Shown here: positions 46,850 to 57,880 of the stretch, piece by piece
Layout: every line of letters starts with the position of its first letter
How positions within the stretch are numbered: the first letter of the stretch is position 1
Assembly: GCA_016858145.1 (NCBI GenBank)
Contig: JAEHOE010000017.1
Location: 62,001 to 126,000, forward strand
From: Edaphochlamys debaryana
Taxonomy: Eukaryota > Chlorophyta > Chlorophyceae > Chlamydomonadales
Direction: 5' to 3'
DNA length: 64,000 bases
Made by a program: the position numbers and the translations under genes
Notes under the pieces: generated by a model
Seen by the model: the letters and a program-made list of their open reading frames with translations, nothing else
Databases searched by the model: none
Told to the model about the DNA's origin: nothing

Positions 46850-47594
46850 TGTGGCCTTTGCTTGCTTTTGCGTGTTGTCTATAGTCGCTTGTGTATGGTG
46901 TCAATGTGTTTGCGTGTTTGGAAGCGCAAGCGATGCGCCTAGGTCCTCGAAGTCCTTGCGACCTTCCCGACCAATGCAGACCCAAATCCCCGCCCGCTCG
47001 CGAAACCCGAGGGCAGCGCAAGTCAGCTGTAACTGTCTAGATGTGTTCATCAATCAGGGACACAAGGTGGTGGAGCGACACACCAGGCCGTGTCATCGTC
47101 ACCTGGCGGGGCAGAAGTTGAAGGAGTACCTTATCGGCAGTGTATATTGCAATTTCAGGGGTAACTAGGTACAGCGAAGGGGTAGGTCAGTGGGCGCCGG
47201 GAGGGATGGGATGGCAAGAGCGGTTGAGTGGCACAGAAATGAAAGCACGTTGTGCCTAAGCTTGCTGCTGCAGAGTGGGGGACAACAGGGGTTGGGGCAT
47301 AGCGGGCCCTCCTTGGCAGCCGATCGAGGGTGTGGAGGTCGCGGGGGACGGGCGGGGAAGTGGGCACACGCGAGGGAGGACCGTGCCTCACGAGAGTGCG
47401 CCGGCTGGATGTGGCCACTCCGCATGACATGTCGCGCTTGTCCATTAACTCTGTCGTGTTGCGAAACATAAGCACCTTGGACCCTGGCAGCTTGTCACTA
47501 GGGAGCTCGCCTCACGACCAGATCCTCGCGGTCTCGCAGTGACCTCTGCGCGGCTAGGAGCTAAGCAACCGCCTGCTAGGCCCCATCATTCGCG
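46850..47594. promoter_or_regulatory. Divergent promoter region, CH protein / proteasome alpha-4
   Basis: 745 bases between opposing ATGs. It is less GC-rich than its surroundings near 46800-46920 (TG-rich on the plus strand). No defined binding site recognised, and no further gene. Confidence 0.45.
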
Positions 47595-50221
47595 ATGGCG
47601 CGCCGATATGACTCTCGCACGACTATCTTTAGCCCAGAGGGGCGCCTATACCAGGTGGAATACGCCATTGAGGCCATTTCCAACGCCGGAGCCTCCATCG
47701 GCCTGCTGGCGAAGGATGGAGTGGTGCTGATTGCGGAGAAGAAGATCACCTCCAAGGTTGGGCTCGGGCATGCACAATGGCGCGATCGTGCCTCGCGCTA
47801 TGCGCCGAGCAGACCCTCAAGCCCCTCCACCCTGCACCCCCTCTGCAGCTCCTAGACACGCACGCCGTCGGCGTACGCCGCGAGAAGATGTATCGGATAG
47901 ACAACCACATCGCCTGCTCGGTGGCGGGCCTCACATGTGCGTGTGCCCGGGGTTGTGCTCTCCACCGGGGCACCATCTCCAAGCCTCCCCTAACACCTCA
48001 ACGGCCCCGGGCAAGGGTTGCACGCTTCACCTGCACCCGCACTCGCGCCTGCACCAAGCTAGCAGGCGCCTCACGCCCCCCCCCCCCCCTCCGCACTTCC
48101 CGCAGCCGACGCCAACATCCTGGTCAACATCTGCCGCCTGGCCGCGCAGCGCTACCTGTTTGCCTACCAGGAGCCCATGCCGGTGGAGCAGCTGGTGCGC
48201 TACGTGTGCGACACCAAGCAGGTGGGCGTTGGAGTGTGTTGAGGGGGGGGTTAAGGCGGGGGCCGAGGGGCTGCAGGCGGGGGCGGCTTGGGCAGTGGGC
48301 CGTGGAGGGCTGCGGTGCTGCGGACGATGTGGGTTGGGTGTTATGGGTTGCGCTTGCTGCATTGCGGCAGGGGCTGCGATGGGGCCGGGAATTGGTCGCA
48401 TGTGGGCCGATGACCGGGAGAGGATGGCGGTGTAATGGAGGCCAGGATGGAGGCTGACCGGACCTTGTCGTTCCCCCTTTCCCCCAGGGCTACACGCAAT
48501 TCGGCGGGCAGCGGCCGTTTGGAGTGTCCATCCTGTACGCGGGCTGGTGCGTGGCGTGGCGCGCGGGGCGTGGCCCGGGACGGGGCAAGGTTGCGAGCGG
48601 GTCCCTGCCGGGGTCGGTTGGATTGCGTTCGTTGCATTTCACCAGTCACCATGAACGATACCAGCTCGGAGCGGGGCGGGGCTGATCGCAGGCCCTCGCA
48701 CAGCGCGCGCTCGTGGGTTCCTCGCCACCCTGCCCACTCGCATGCGTGCGCATGCCCCCTGCCGAGCGTCCGTCCCGACTTGAAGCGGCAGTCCCTGTCC
48801 AGGACTCCGAAGCTGGCAGCCCTCCCTCGTCCCCCACGCACTCAGCCCTGCCACACCTGCCCTCGTGCGCCCCCTCCCGTCCTCTCCCGCTCCCCTCCCC
48901 TCCTCTGCCCTGCCCCCTTCGGTGGCATGTACCCTCACAAGCTCTGCTTCCCTGGCACAGGGTGCACCATCCCGCATCTCCAGCAACGAACACCCCCTCC
49001 CCTTTCCCTGCCCGCCCCTGCCCGCCCCCTCCCAAAGGGACGAGCACTACGGCTTCCAGCTGTACCAGTCCGACCCCTCGGGCAACTACGGCGGCTGGAA
49101 GGCGGTGGCCATCGGTGCCGGCCACCAGGCCGCCAACAACCTGCTCAAGAGCGACTTCAAGGTGTGGGGGGGGTCGGAGGGGTGGAGGGGAGGGGGTTTA
49201 CTGAACGCTAACAGGCGATCAGGGCCGTGGGCTCGCTCGAAACCGCCCAGCAAACCCGCCGCCTGGCGGTTGCTTAGGTCAAGCAGAGCTATGGAGAAGG
49301 TGGGCGGGGGGCGGCCTGGGGGTGATGGGTCTGAGCGAGGGGAGGGAGGGAGCAAGTGCGGGGCGGCGTCGGGGACGCGGCGCGTGCGAGCGAGGGCGCG
49401 GAAGGGGGGGGGGCGGGAAAGAGGGGGTGAGAGAAAGCAGGTTTGCCGGCGATGCTCTCAACGCCTCAGCGGGCTAACCGGCGGGCTTGATTGGCTTGTT
49501 TGTGCCATGTGCCCCCTCTGACGTGCTCTGCCCGTTCTCACCCCCTGCCTGCCACCCCAGGAGGACCTGCCCCTGGCTGAGGCCATCCCCTTCATCATCA
49601 AGGTGCGGGCCGCAGGGACTGTGGGGAGAAAGGAGAGAAGACTGACGGCAGGGGACCAGTCACAAGGGGACGGTGCACCCCGCCCACGGCTGTAAGTATT
49701 GGAACCCACACCTGACTCCACACCCGCCTCCCGCCCCTCTCCCCCCCCCCCAGGTCCTGGCCAAGTCCATGGACACCTCCCTGTCCCCCGACAAGGTGGA
49801 GCTGGCCACCGTGACCCGGGACGCGGCGGGCAAGGTAAGGTTGATGGGATGGGGTCTGGGGTGGGGTGGGGGTAGGGATGGGGTAGGGTGGGGCTTGAGC
49901 GTGCTGGGCGTCGGGTCAACAATCCCGGCAGCAGAGGCCGTGTGACCGCGCCTCAGGGCAGCTTACCACGCTCTTGGTCTCACCGGAGGCCGTGGACCCC
50001 CTCCCCTGCTCCCCACCAAGTTTCGCCGCGTGTACACAACACACCCCATTACCCGCATGCCCCCCCTGCATTAACCATTCGACGCTCTCCCGCTTATCAG
50101 CTTCAAACACGCCCCCCTCCACCCCCCCTACCAGGTGGTGTACCGCATCTACGAGGCCTCCGAGCTGCAGCCGCTGCTGGACGCCGCCAACAAGGAGAAG
50201 GAGCAGGCCTCGGCCTCCTAG
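47595..50221 (+). CDS. PAC1: 20S proteasome subunit alpha-4 (PSMA4 / PAC)
   Basis: Exons 47595-47756, 47849-47936, 48106-48221, 48488-48546, 49038-49161, 49561-49602, 49754-49834, 50135-50221 total 759 nt, 252 residues, the normal length. The alpha-type signature [21 protein letters not shown] opens the protein, followed by [49 protein letters not shown] and [17 protein letters not shown]. Alpha subunits form the outer gated ring of the 20S core in cytosol and nucleus and are not proteolytic. The order of motifs and the KITSKLLD segment fit alpha-4 rather than other alpha types. The lysine- and serine-containing tail KEKEQASAS is followed by duplicated copies of itself in the 3' UTR. Confidence 0.96.
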
Positions 50222-50440
50222 GGAGGGGGGTGATGAGGAGGAGGTCGAGAAGGCGGCGTCCTCCTCAGGAGGGGAGGGTGATGATGATGAGAAGGAGCAG
50301 GCCTCGGCCTCCTAGGGAGGGGGGTGATGAGGAGGAGGTCGAGAAGGCGGCGTCCTCCTCAGGAGGGGAGGGTGATAGGAGGGGAGGGTGATGATGATGA
50401 GAAGGAGCAGGCCTCGGCCTCCTAGGGAGGGGGGTGATGA
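50195..50440 (+). repeat. Tandem copies of the PSMA4 stop-codon region in its 3' UTR
   Basis: The string gagaaggagcaggcctcggc plus cctcctag and trailing gggaggggggtgatgagga occurs at 50195 (real C-terminus), 50289 and 50399, with spacing 94 and 110. Each copy would encode EKEQASAS followed by TAG. The extra 16 bases in the second interval come from a local repeat of aggaggggagggtgat. Confidence 0.92.
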
Positions 50441-51384
50441 GGAAGGAGGAGCAGTCGTTTTCGTCCTAGGGAGATGGCCGCCTCGGCGTCGTGAGGGGGG
50501 GGGGGGCAGCGGAGGAGGAGGAGCAGGCGTCATCGTCCTCAGGTGGGGCAGAGGGCGGTCAGGGCGCTGGCAGCGCAGGAGGAGAACGAGGGGGCCCGAG
50601 CCTCGTAGATGGGGGTCTGCTGCCGGCTGTAAAAGGGGTGCAGAGGCGGTGCAGGCTGCGGCCCCTGCGCGGAAGAGGGGGACGGGGGTGTAAGGTCAGC
50701 AGCGGGGGGCGCAGTTGGGTTGGGGCTTGGAGAGGAGGGAGAGGAGCGGTTGCATGCACCGCGTCCACATGGGTTGGGGAGATGGGGACGGAGCAGGGTT
50801 AGGCATGAGCTTCCTGCTTAGGCGACCATGGGTCACCTGTTGAGTGCCAGGAGGTACTGTAAGGGAGCTAACTCCAATCGCCACCGTCTTGCTGGTCTGC
50901 GTTTCCACGCCCTGCCGCCTGCCCGTCTTAGGAAGCCATTTGTTGCACGGGGTGCCCACGGTGTGCCTCCGACTTAGCCCATGGGCTGGGCCTATGTTGG
51001 TACATGAGGCCGGATGCCGGAGGGAGGGAAGCTCCGGAGCTGAGGGGCAGCCGGGAAATTCTGGCGGCACTATCTGAGATCAGGGGCGGCTTCGAGGCAG
51101 GGGAGATGCTGCAAGGCAACGGGGGAGGGGGGAAGGGTGGAGGGTGCGGGGCAGGCGGGACAGGCAGGCGGGGAAAGGCCGGCGTCCTGGCACGCGCAGG
51201 CACTGGCAGCCACTCATCCTGGCGGTTGCCTCCATCGCGAGTCGCTCCATACGCAAGTGATCACTGTAAGAACCGCTGCAACACCTGCTATAGCACTGCG
51301 CGTTGGCCATACATACTGCAGGCTCGTCTGGCTCGCGACTTGCAGAATTGCTTCGCGCTGCACATTTCGCGCTTCTGAAGCACC
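50222..51384. other. 3' UTR of PSMA4 and promoter of the SnoaL-like gene
   Basis: After the stop-region repeats come GAGGAG-rich sequence and TGTAA motifs at 50629-50633 and 50689-50693. The right half should contain the promoter and 5' UTR of the downstream gene. No separate gene seen. Confidence 0.6.
50689..50693 (+). terminator. TGTAA polyadenylation motif, PSMA4
   Basis: About 470 nt after the stop; another TGTAA lies at 50629-50633. Either could be used. Confidence 0.45.
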
Positions 51385-54300
51385 ATGGCAGGCTCCCTTG
51401 GCCAGCGCGCTCAAATGAGTACCCACTCTGCTGTGCAGCGCAAGGGCGTGCGAGGCTCAGTCTCGTGCGGGCGTTCCGCGCATGCATTCCCACGATTCGC
51501 CGGTGCCCCCGCTCTGGAGGGCGGCAGCGCCCGCGCCCGTATCACCACGCGGGCACAAACCGAGGTGAGGATTAGCGCAGCCTCCTCGGACGGGCCAGCT
51601 GCTGGCTTGGGCTTCAGCACCACCTGTCCCCGCCCCCGCCCCCGCAACCCACCAACCTGATGCTGGGACTCTTGCGAATATGCGCCATCCACAACACCAT
51701 TTTATACCCACACGTTTCGATAACCCCGCCCAGACCAAGGCCTCCAGCCCCCTGGGCTCGCTGTGGGAGCGGCTGCGCGGCCCCGCCTCCCCCGCCCCCG
51801 CCTCGGGCTCCGGCGCGCAGCAGGACCGGGCCCCCGCCAAGGCCCGGGTCAGCGGCAAGGAGGTCATCACTCGCTACTATGACGCCTACAACGCGGGTGG
51901 GAGCGATGGGGTATTGGATTTGGGGGGTAGTTGAGGAGGGGCCCGAGCCAGGGTTGAGCGATGCCAGGGGTGGGGCGGTGAGAGTTCCAGTACCCTCAGC
52001 CTGTTACGCGCATTGGCGGGGCTTGTGGGCACGATAGGGTCACTGTAAGTTTCCTGCTGGGCACCTACCACGCCCGACGTGGTATCTGCTCAGCCCTCTG
52101 TTGGCTCGATGGACAAAACTGCCTTCCACAACTGCCGCCGCTCCCCAAAGGTGATCTGGACACCATCGCGGCCCTGCTGGCTCCGGATGTGTCGTACCAC
52201 GACATGATCTACGAGGACCCCTTTGAGGGGAGGGAGGCGGTCATCAAGTACCTGGGCAAGGTGGGTGGTGGTGGTATGGGTTAGGGAACTGTGCCTCCGA
52301 AAGGCGGGAGACAGTCTTCTGGCCATAAATGGCTTGGGGGGCCAACTGACGGAGGCCGTCGGCTGCTGACGCACCCAGCGAGGCGCCAGGGCCTCGCAGC
52401 GCTCAACTGACAGGAGCAGCGCACAACTGACAGGAGCCTCAACGTTCCTCCCAGATCCGGCGCACGGTGCCTGATGACCTCAAGTTCGTCATCGAGGACG
52501 TCACGGACGGGGACTCGCGCGCCGTGGGCATCGCGTGGTGGGGCCCGGGGGGCGGGAGGTAATGGGGGGGACGCAGCTGTGTGGTGGGGTGCGGGGTGGC
52601 GTGGGGGGGAAAGGGGGGGGACGCAGCTGTGTGGTGGGGTGCGGGGTGGAGCACGTGCGCAGGACGGCTTTGGAGCGGGGAGGGGCACTGGGGCCTGGGC
52701 AGCTGGGCAGCTGGGCAGCGGGGGTGGGGGCGTCGGTTGGGCAGCATTGGGGTGGGGTGGAGGCGTGGAGGACGAGGGGATGGTCGCTGTGAGGTGGGGT
52801 GGTGCACTGGGTCCGGGCAGGACCCGGGGCCTGGGCATATGGGGCGGGCAGGGGTGTCGAGACTGCACAGGGGTAACCCAAGGGGCCCCACAAACGTCGC
52901 ATTCCCGCTCCCCTCCCGCACGCAGGCACGTGGAGTGCGGAGACGGCGTGGTGTTCCCCTTCTCCCGGGGCGCCTCCTTCTACACCCTCAACGACCAGGT
53001 GTGTGGGGGGGGGGCAGCGGGAGCGGGGGAGCGGTCGGGGGCCGGGGGGAATCAACGGAGGAGGGGGTGAGGGGGCACTGGGCGAGCGGCCGGGGGCAAT
53101 GGCAATGTGGCGAGTGGCCCGCGCACTACTCGGTTGGGGGGCATGTGCGCGTTCCCTAGCACACGTGTACTCACGCCTCCTCCCACCCGTGTCCCATCTC
53201 CACTCCCCCCCCTACCCCCAACAGGGCCAGATCCAGACCGCACGTGACCTGGTTGAGAGCTCCATGAAGCCGGGGGGGTCCACCCTCAAGGTGGGGTGGG
53301 GGCATGGGGGTAGGGGGAGGGGGGGAGGGTTTGGTGTCGAACTGGATATGGGAGCCACTCTCAATGGTGTTTGTGCCAGAATGGAGGAGCGGAAAAGAAC
53401 CTTCTATCGTCCAGTGATCCTGACAGAAGGAGAGGGGGGAGGGCGCCCGCAACAGGCACCCGCATGTCACATCACCTCGACCCTGCACGCTACTCCCCCC
53501 ATCATAGCGTCGCGCCACACCCATCCCTGCTCCCCCTGTCCGTCCCCCCCCCCAACCGCCCCCCACCCCAGCTCCTGGGCGCCCTGACCCCCCTCATCCG
53601 CCGCCTGGGCCCCAACGCCGACCCCTCCAACCTGCGCCGCCTGCCCCTGGCGGCAGCGGCCGTATGGGCCTTCTACGCCGGTGAGTCTCGGGCGGGGGGG
53701 GGGTGAACGGCCCTCTGATTTGCTTGTTGCTTGTCTGGCCTGCCCTGAAACCCCCTTCTGCTAGTGGCAAGCGCCCCGTACTGCCTCCGAACCCCCTTCC
53801 ACCCCCCTCCCCCTCCCCTCCCCCCCCAAAGGCTACACCGCCTACATTATGCTCTCCACCGCCGCCCCGGGATCGCCGGCCATCAACACGCCGCCCGAGG
53901 TGGGTCCGCATGAGACCTGCGCTGCCCTGGCCCTAGCCACCTTATTCTCTTGACCTCTCATGTCGCCTCCCTGTTGAATCCTTGTTCTCTTGCTCCCTTT
54001 TCGATCCCTCAAAATGAAGGTGCTGATGGAGGTGTTCCACGAGTCCCTCAACTTCTTCTACATTAACATTGGCCTGGCCGCCGCCGGCCTGTCGCCCGTG
54101 CCCTCGATCGCCGAGCCGCCAGTGTCGGAGGCGCTGTTCAACTTCGTCAACGCATGGTCGCTCATGGCACTGCCGTACATGCTGGCCGGTGAGCCTGCCG
54201 TACCGTACCGCCGTACATGACTAAGCGGGTGGCTGTTGCGAGTGTGGCTGCGATTGCTGTTTGGGGGGATATGCTGAGGGCCGACTGCAGTGCCCCGCTG

Positions 54301-55888
54301 TACCCCGCTCGGGTGTGCCATGCATGCAATGCCGATCACACGTCTTGGAGGGTGATTGCGGCCGCGCTCCGGGCAAGGCCGCTCGGGAATGCCAACAGGA
54401 GCTGTGTGGTCAGCACCGCTTTAGCACTTGACCCGTGTTGACACATGGAACGTGTGTCCGTGCGCCCCTGGATCACACCACATTGAAAGTTAAGCCGTGT
54501 TGACATTGCGCCCCGGCCCCCAGACGGCGCCTCCAACAAGATTCGCGGCGAGGGCAAGGGCGACGGACCCCTGCTGGCTTGGTGGACGGGCATCATGGTG
54601 GGTGCGCGGGGTGGTGGGAGGGAGGGATTGAATTTAGTGAGAGGAAAGGGGCTTGTGGGTCCGCCGGTGGTGGGGAGGGGCTCGAGCCGCGAGTGCAAGA
54701 GGGCTGGGCCCGCCCCACCCCTGCTCCCGGTACCGCCCGGGGACTCGGGCTCAGACTTAGTCCCGCCCAGCCTTGAGCACAGCTGGCACCGCCAGGAGCT
54801 GCGTGACTGACGCTGCCCGGATCCCCCGGACCATCCCTCTAACCCCAAGCGCCCAGCCATCCATCCCTCGCGGCCCCCATCCCTCACTTTCCGCCTCCCA
54901 ACCTCCTCCCCCTCTCCCCCTCTCCCGCCCTCCCCCTCCCCCCCAGTTCCTCACCAACGTCTTCTACATCCCCTACCTCGCCATCCGCGCCGCACCCGAA
55001 CCCATCACATCGGACAAGCCCAACGCCCTGCCGCCGCCGCCGCCGCCCAACGCGCCGCTGCCCTCCTGGGCGCCGTACTTCGGGGCCACCTCGCTGGCGG
55101 TTGGGCTGTTCTCCATCGCCTGGGCGGCGGTTGGCCGGCCCGAGTACGGCGATCTGGCCGAGCGCATGGCGTACTTCACCGAGACGTTCAACTCCAACCG
55201 GGTGCGTGCCGCACGGCATTGCGCGGGCTTTGGCGAAAGGGTTTAATAGGCGCACTGGCGCGGGCGCGGGGCGGGTAAAGGGCCTGGGTGCAGGCCCTGA
55301 CCTGCACGCCCCGCACCACTCCGCCTGCCTGCTCCTTTCCTCCACCCGTACCCCATCACGCCTCCTCCCTCCCTCCCCCTTTGCTGCCCCTCACGCTGTC
55401 TGACTCATCCTCCCCCTCTCCCCCCCTGTCAGGTCTTCTACGCCTTCGTGGTGGACTCGGGGCTGTACGCGGTGTGGCAGACGCAGCTGCTCAAGGACGC
55501 ACCCGCAGCGTGAGCGGCCTCGGGGGGGGGGGGACTGGGGATGGCGGCGTAGGGTCTTGGGGTTGGGCGGTTGGGGTTGGGGGTTGGACGGTTGGGGGTT
55601 GGGGATGGAGGGTTCGGAGGCAGGGTGGAGGGGCAAGGGTGGAGGGGCAGCCGTGTGGAGCTCGCGTGCGACGTTCGAAGCGTCGGCGCGGCGAGGGGGG
55701 GCCGGAGCTGGAGCCGGTGACGTGAGGAACGGGGCCCGCGCCGTCAGCATCGCCCACAATGCCTCCTACCCACTCCCACCCCACCCCGCTGCCGCCGCTG
55801 CAGGTACCGCTTCGTGCCGTTCTTCGGCCAGGCGGCGCACCTGATTGCGGGGGGGCCGAAGCGGGACGAGGAGGACGAGGGGCTGTGA
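51385..55888 (+). CDS. Plastid SnoaL/NTF2-like protein with hydrophobic C-terminal region
   Basis: Thirteen exons: 51385-51564, 51734-51896, 52151-52260, 52455-52537, 52926-52998, 53225-53290, 53572-53680, 53832-53899, 54020-54188, 54524-54597, 54947-55201, 55433-55509, 55804-55888. The 1,512 nt give 503 residues. Residues 1-60 look like a plastid transit peptide (Ser/Arg/Ala-rich, ending ARITTRAQTE). A SnoaL-like cone domain follows (about 95-215): VITRYYDAYNAGDLDTIAALLAPDVSYHDM, FEGREAVIKYL, FVIEDVTDGDSRAVGIAWH. The C-terminal half has several hydrophobic segments (PLAAAAVWAFYAGYTAYIM, FVNAWSLMALPYML, TSLAVGLFSIAWAA, VFYAFVVDSGLYAVW) and a short poly-proline loop. Substrate unknown. A thylakoid or envelope location is inferred. 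In-frame ATG at 51415 is an alternative start. Confidence 0.88.
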
Positions 55889-56381
55889 GGCGGCGCGAGG
55901 GACTGTGGGGGGCGCAGCGTGAGCGGAGCAGTGCGGCACATTGGGGGTGTGGGCCTGTGCGGGTGCGGGCTGGGGCCTGCAGCACGCAGCAGCTAGGGAG
56001 CAGGGGCGGGAGCAGGCGGTTCGCAGGGGAAACCCAGCTTCCCTCCGCCGTTCCGCGGATGGGGTGGGGTAAGGGACAACCGTTGGTAAAGGCATCGCGA
56101 GCGGGAGCGCGGGCTCAAAGGGCCAGGACCGCGAGGCAAGATAGCACGCGCTAGCAGCCGGCAGCCGGGGCGTTTTGTTCGTTGCTGGTGTTTTGGAGTG
56201 AGGGCGTCAATTGAGAGCGGAGTGGAGAGCGAAGGTTGTGCACAGGAGTGCGCGAGGAGAGGGGGTGAGAGCGTGAGTTTGAGGAGGGCCGGTTGCCGTC
56301 GAGTGAGTTCAGGGTAACCATGATTCAGAGAGTGTGAGATGCAGGAGAGCTGACGAGGTGCACGTGAGAGGTCTGCGATTT

Positions 56382-56386
56382 TGTAA
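56382..56386 (+). terminator. TGTAA polyadenylation motif, SnoaL-like gene
   Basis: About 490 nt after the stop at 55888, in the context gattttgtaagg. Confidence 0.5.
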
Positions 56387-56805
56387 GGATCCCACACGCA
56401 AGGAAGCGAGCCCAGGTGTCAAGCCGCTACCGCTAAGGAGGAGCCGTGGGGAGCCTCGCCTCCACAGAGATGACACAGCGACAGAGACGAGCGACAGAGA
56501 TGAGCACGCGTTCCATTCGTGGCCTTTACGTCTGAAGGTCACAAGAGCCAGTGGACAGAAGAGCTGGATGCAGTGACGACTGAAGAACGACAGTGCTCAA
56601 CCACCAGGGTGCCAGCTCCCAACTGCCAGGGTCATGGAACACGCAGGACCTTCAAACTCATGTGGTGCCCTAGCACGTGCATTGGCCGTATGTGTGAGCA
56701 GCATCGGCTGATTATGCTCCATATGGTCCTGAGATGAGGTGCTGATTAAGCCTGACACTATTGACTCCGTCAGTCAATAAAAATTGGGTCCCGAACACCG
56801 TCCTA

Positions 56806-56861
56806 TCTGGCGCCATGCTAACATGCAGGCCGGAGTATATATATGTTAGCGTTGCACCAGA
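56806..56861. repeat. Imperfect inverted repeat around a TATATATA core
   Basis: Left arm tctggcgccatgctaacatg and right arm (reverse-complemented) tctggtgcaacgctaacata match at 16 of 20 positions, separated by about 16 bases including tatatatat. It could fold as a hairpin or be the end of a small element. Confidence 0.6.
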
Positions 56862-57880
56862 TCGAATAGTCTGAGAAACCCAATGCCAATGCGCAGACGT
56901 TTAAGGGTATACCTTGATGTATGCACAAGGCGATGCACGGCCTGGAGTGTTGCGCGATGATGCCCCATGTCGGACTGAGAGCACCGGTGAGGAGGGGCCA
57001 GGCCAGATGCCTGTAACAGGCGGTGCCAGTGCGGTCAACAGGACGGCCTCTGGTGCCTTGCCCCTTGCGCCCTCGTCCGGCCTCCCGCTTCCCATCCCCA
57101 TCACGGCATCAGCCACCGCACCTCCATCCGTCCACCACGCCGTCCAAGCCCCCTCCCCAGTGCCCCTGTGCGGCTGGCCCACGGCCCACCTCGACGCTGG
57201 AGTCAGGCCCCCCACATCCGCAAGACCGCCGAGGCCCATGCATGTACGGCAGGGTGACCAGGCCCCCTCCCCAGCGCCCCCATGCGGCTGGCACACTGCA
57301 CACGGCCCGCCTCGGGCGCACGGCCCCACAGCCGCAAGCCCGCCAAAGCCCACGGGCCCACGCCGCCACGCCCCCACGTGCCCAGCCCAGGGCCCGCTAA
57401 AGCCCAGCCCTGCACCCACGCTCGAGCCCCGCCAGCCCTCCGGTGGCTGAACGGGTCGGCGGCGCTGCGGCCCCGAGATGCGCCCCCGCCCTCCGTGCCG
57501 CTCCCGCTCTCTGCTCCGCTGCTGCTGCCTCCACGGCCTCAACCGCAGGAGAACCCCGGCGCCTCGGCCGCTCCACCGCCGCTCCAGCTCCTACTCCAGC
57601 AGCGCACCCCCTCGCCCCCCTCCGTGCGGAGGCCCTTCAAGCACGTGCCAGGCGCACTCGCTTGTTCTCCTCCACCGCCCCCTCCAGGGCTGCATCGCCC
57701 AGGGGCAGCTACAGGGGCAGGGGGTGGGTGGGAGGGGCGGGGGTGTGAGAGCGGGGAGGGCGAGGGGTGCATCAACGTGGGTACGCACCGTGGGTTTCCC
57801 GGCCAGGGGGTGCTAAATGGAGCTGCTCTGTTGGTGCTACGAGTCCTGAACGGCTACCACGGCTCTCAACCACTCGAGGC

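Larger units (their letters stand above)
55889..57880. other. Convergent intergenic region with possible element remnant
   Basis: Tail-to-tail interval. TGTAA at 56382-56386 suits the SnoaL-like gene. From about 56700 the base composition becomes distinctly less GC-rich, with tatatata and an imperfect inverted repeat (56806-56861). A plus-strand frame at 56914-57450 has an internal Pro/His-rich duplication (QAPSPVPLCGWPTAH and QAPSPAPPCGWHTAH) but no recognisable domain. It is possibly a relic of a mobile element, not established. Confidence 0.4.
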
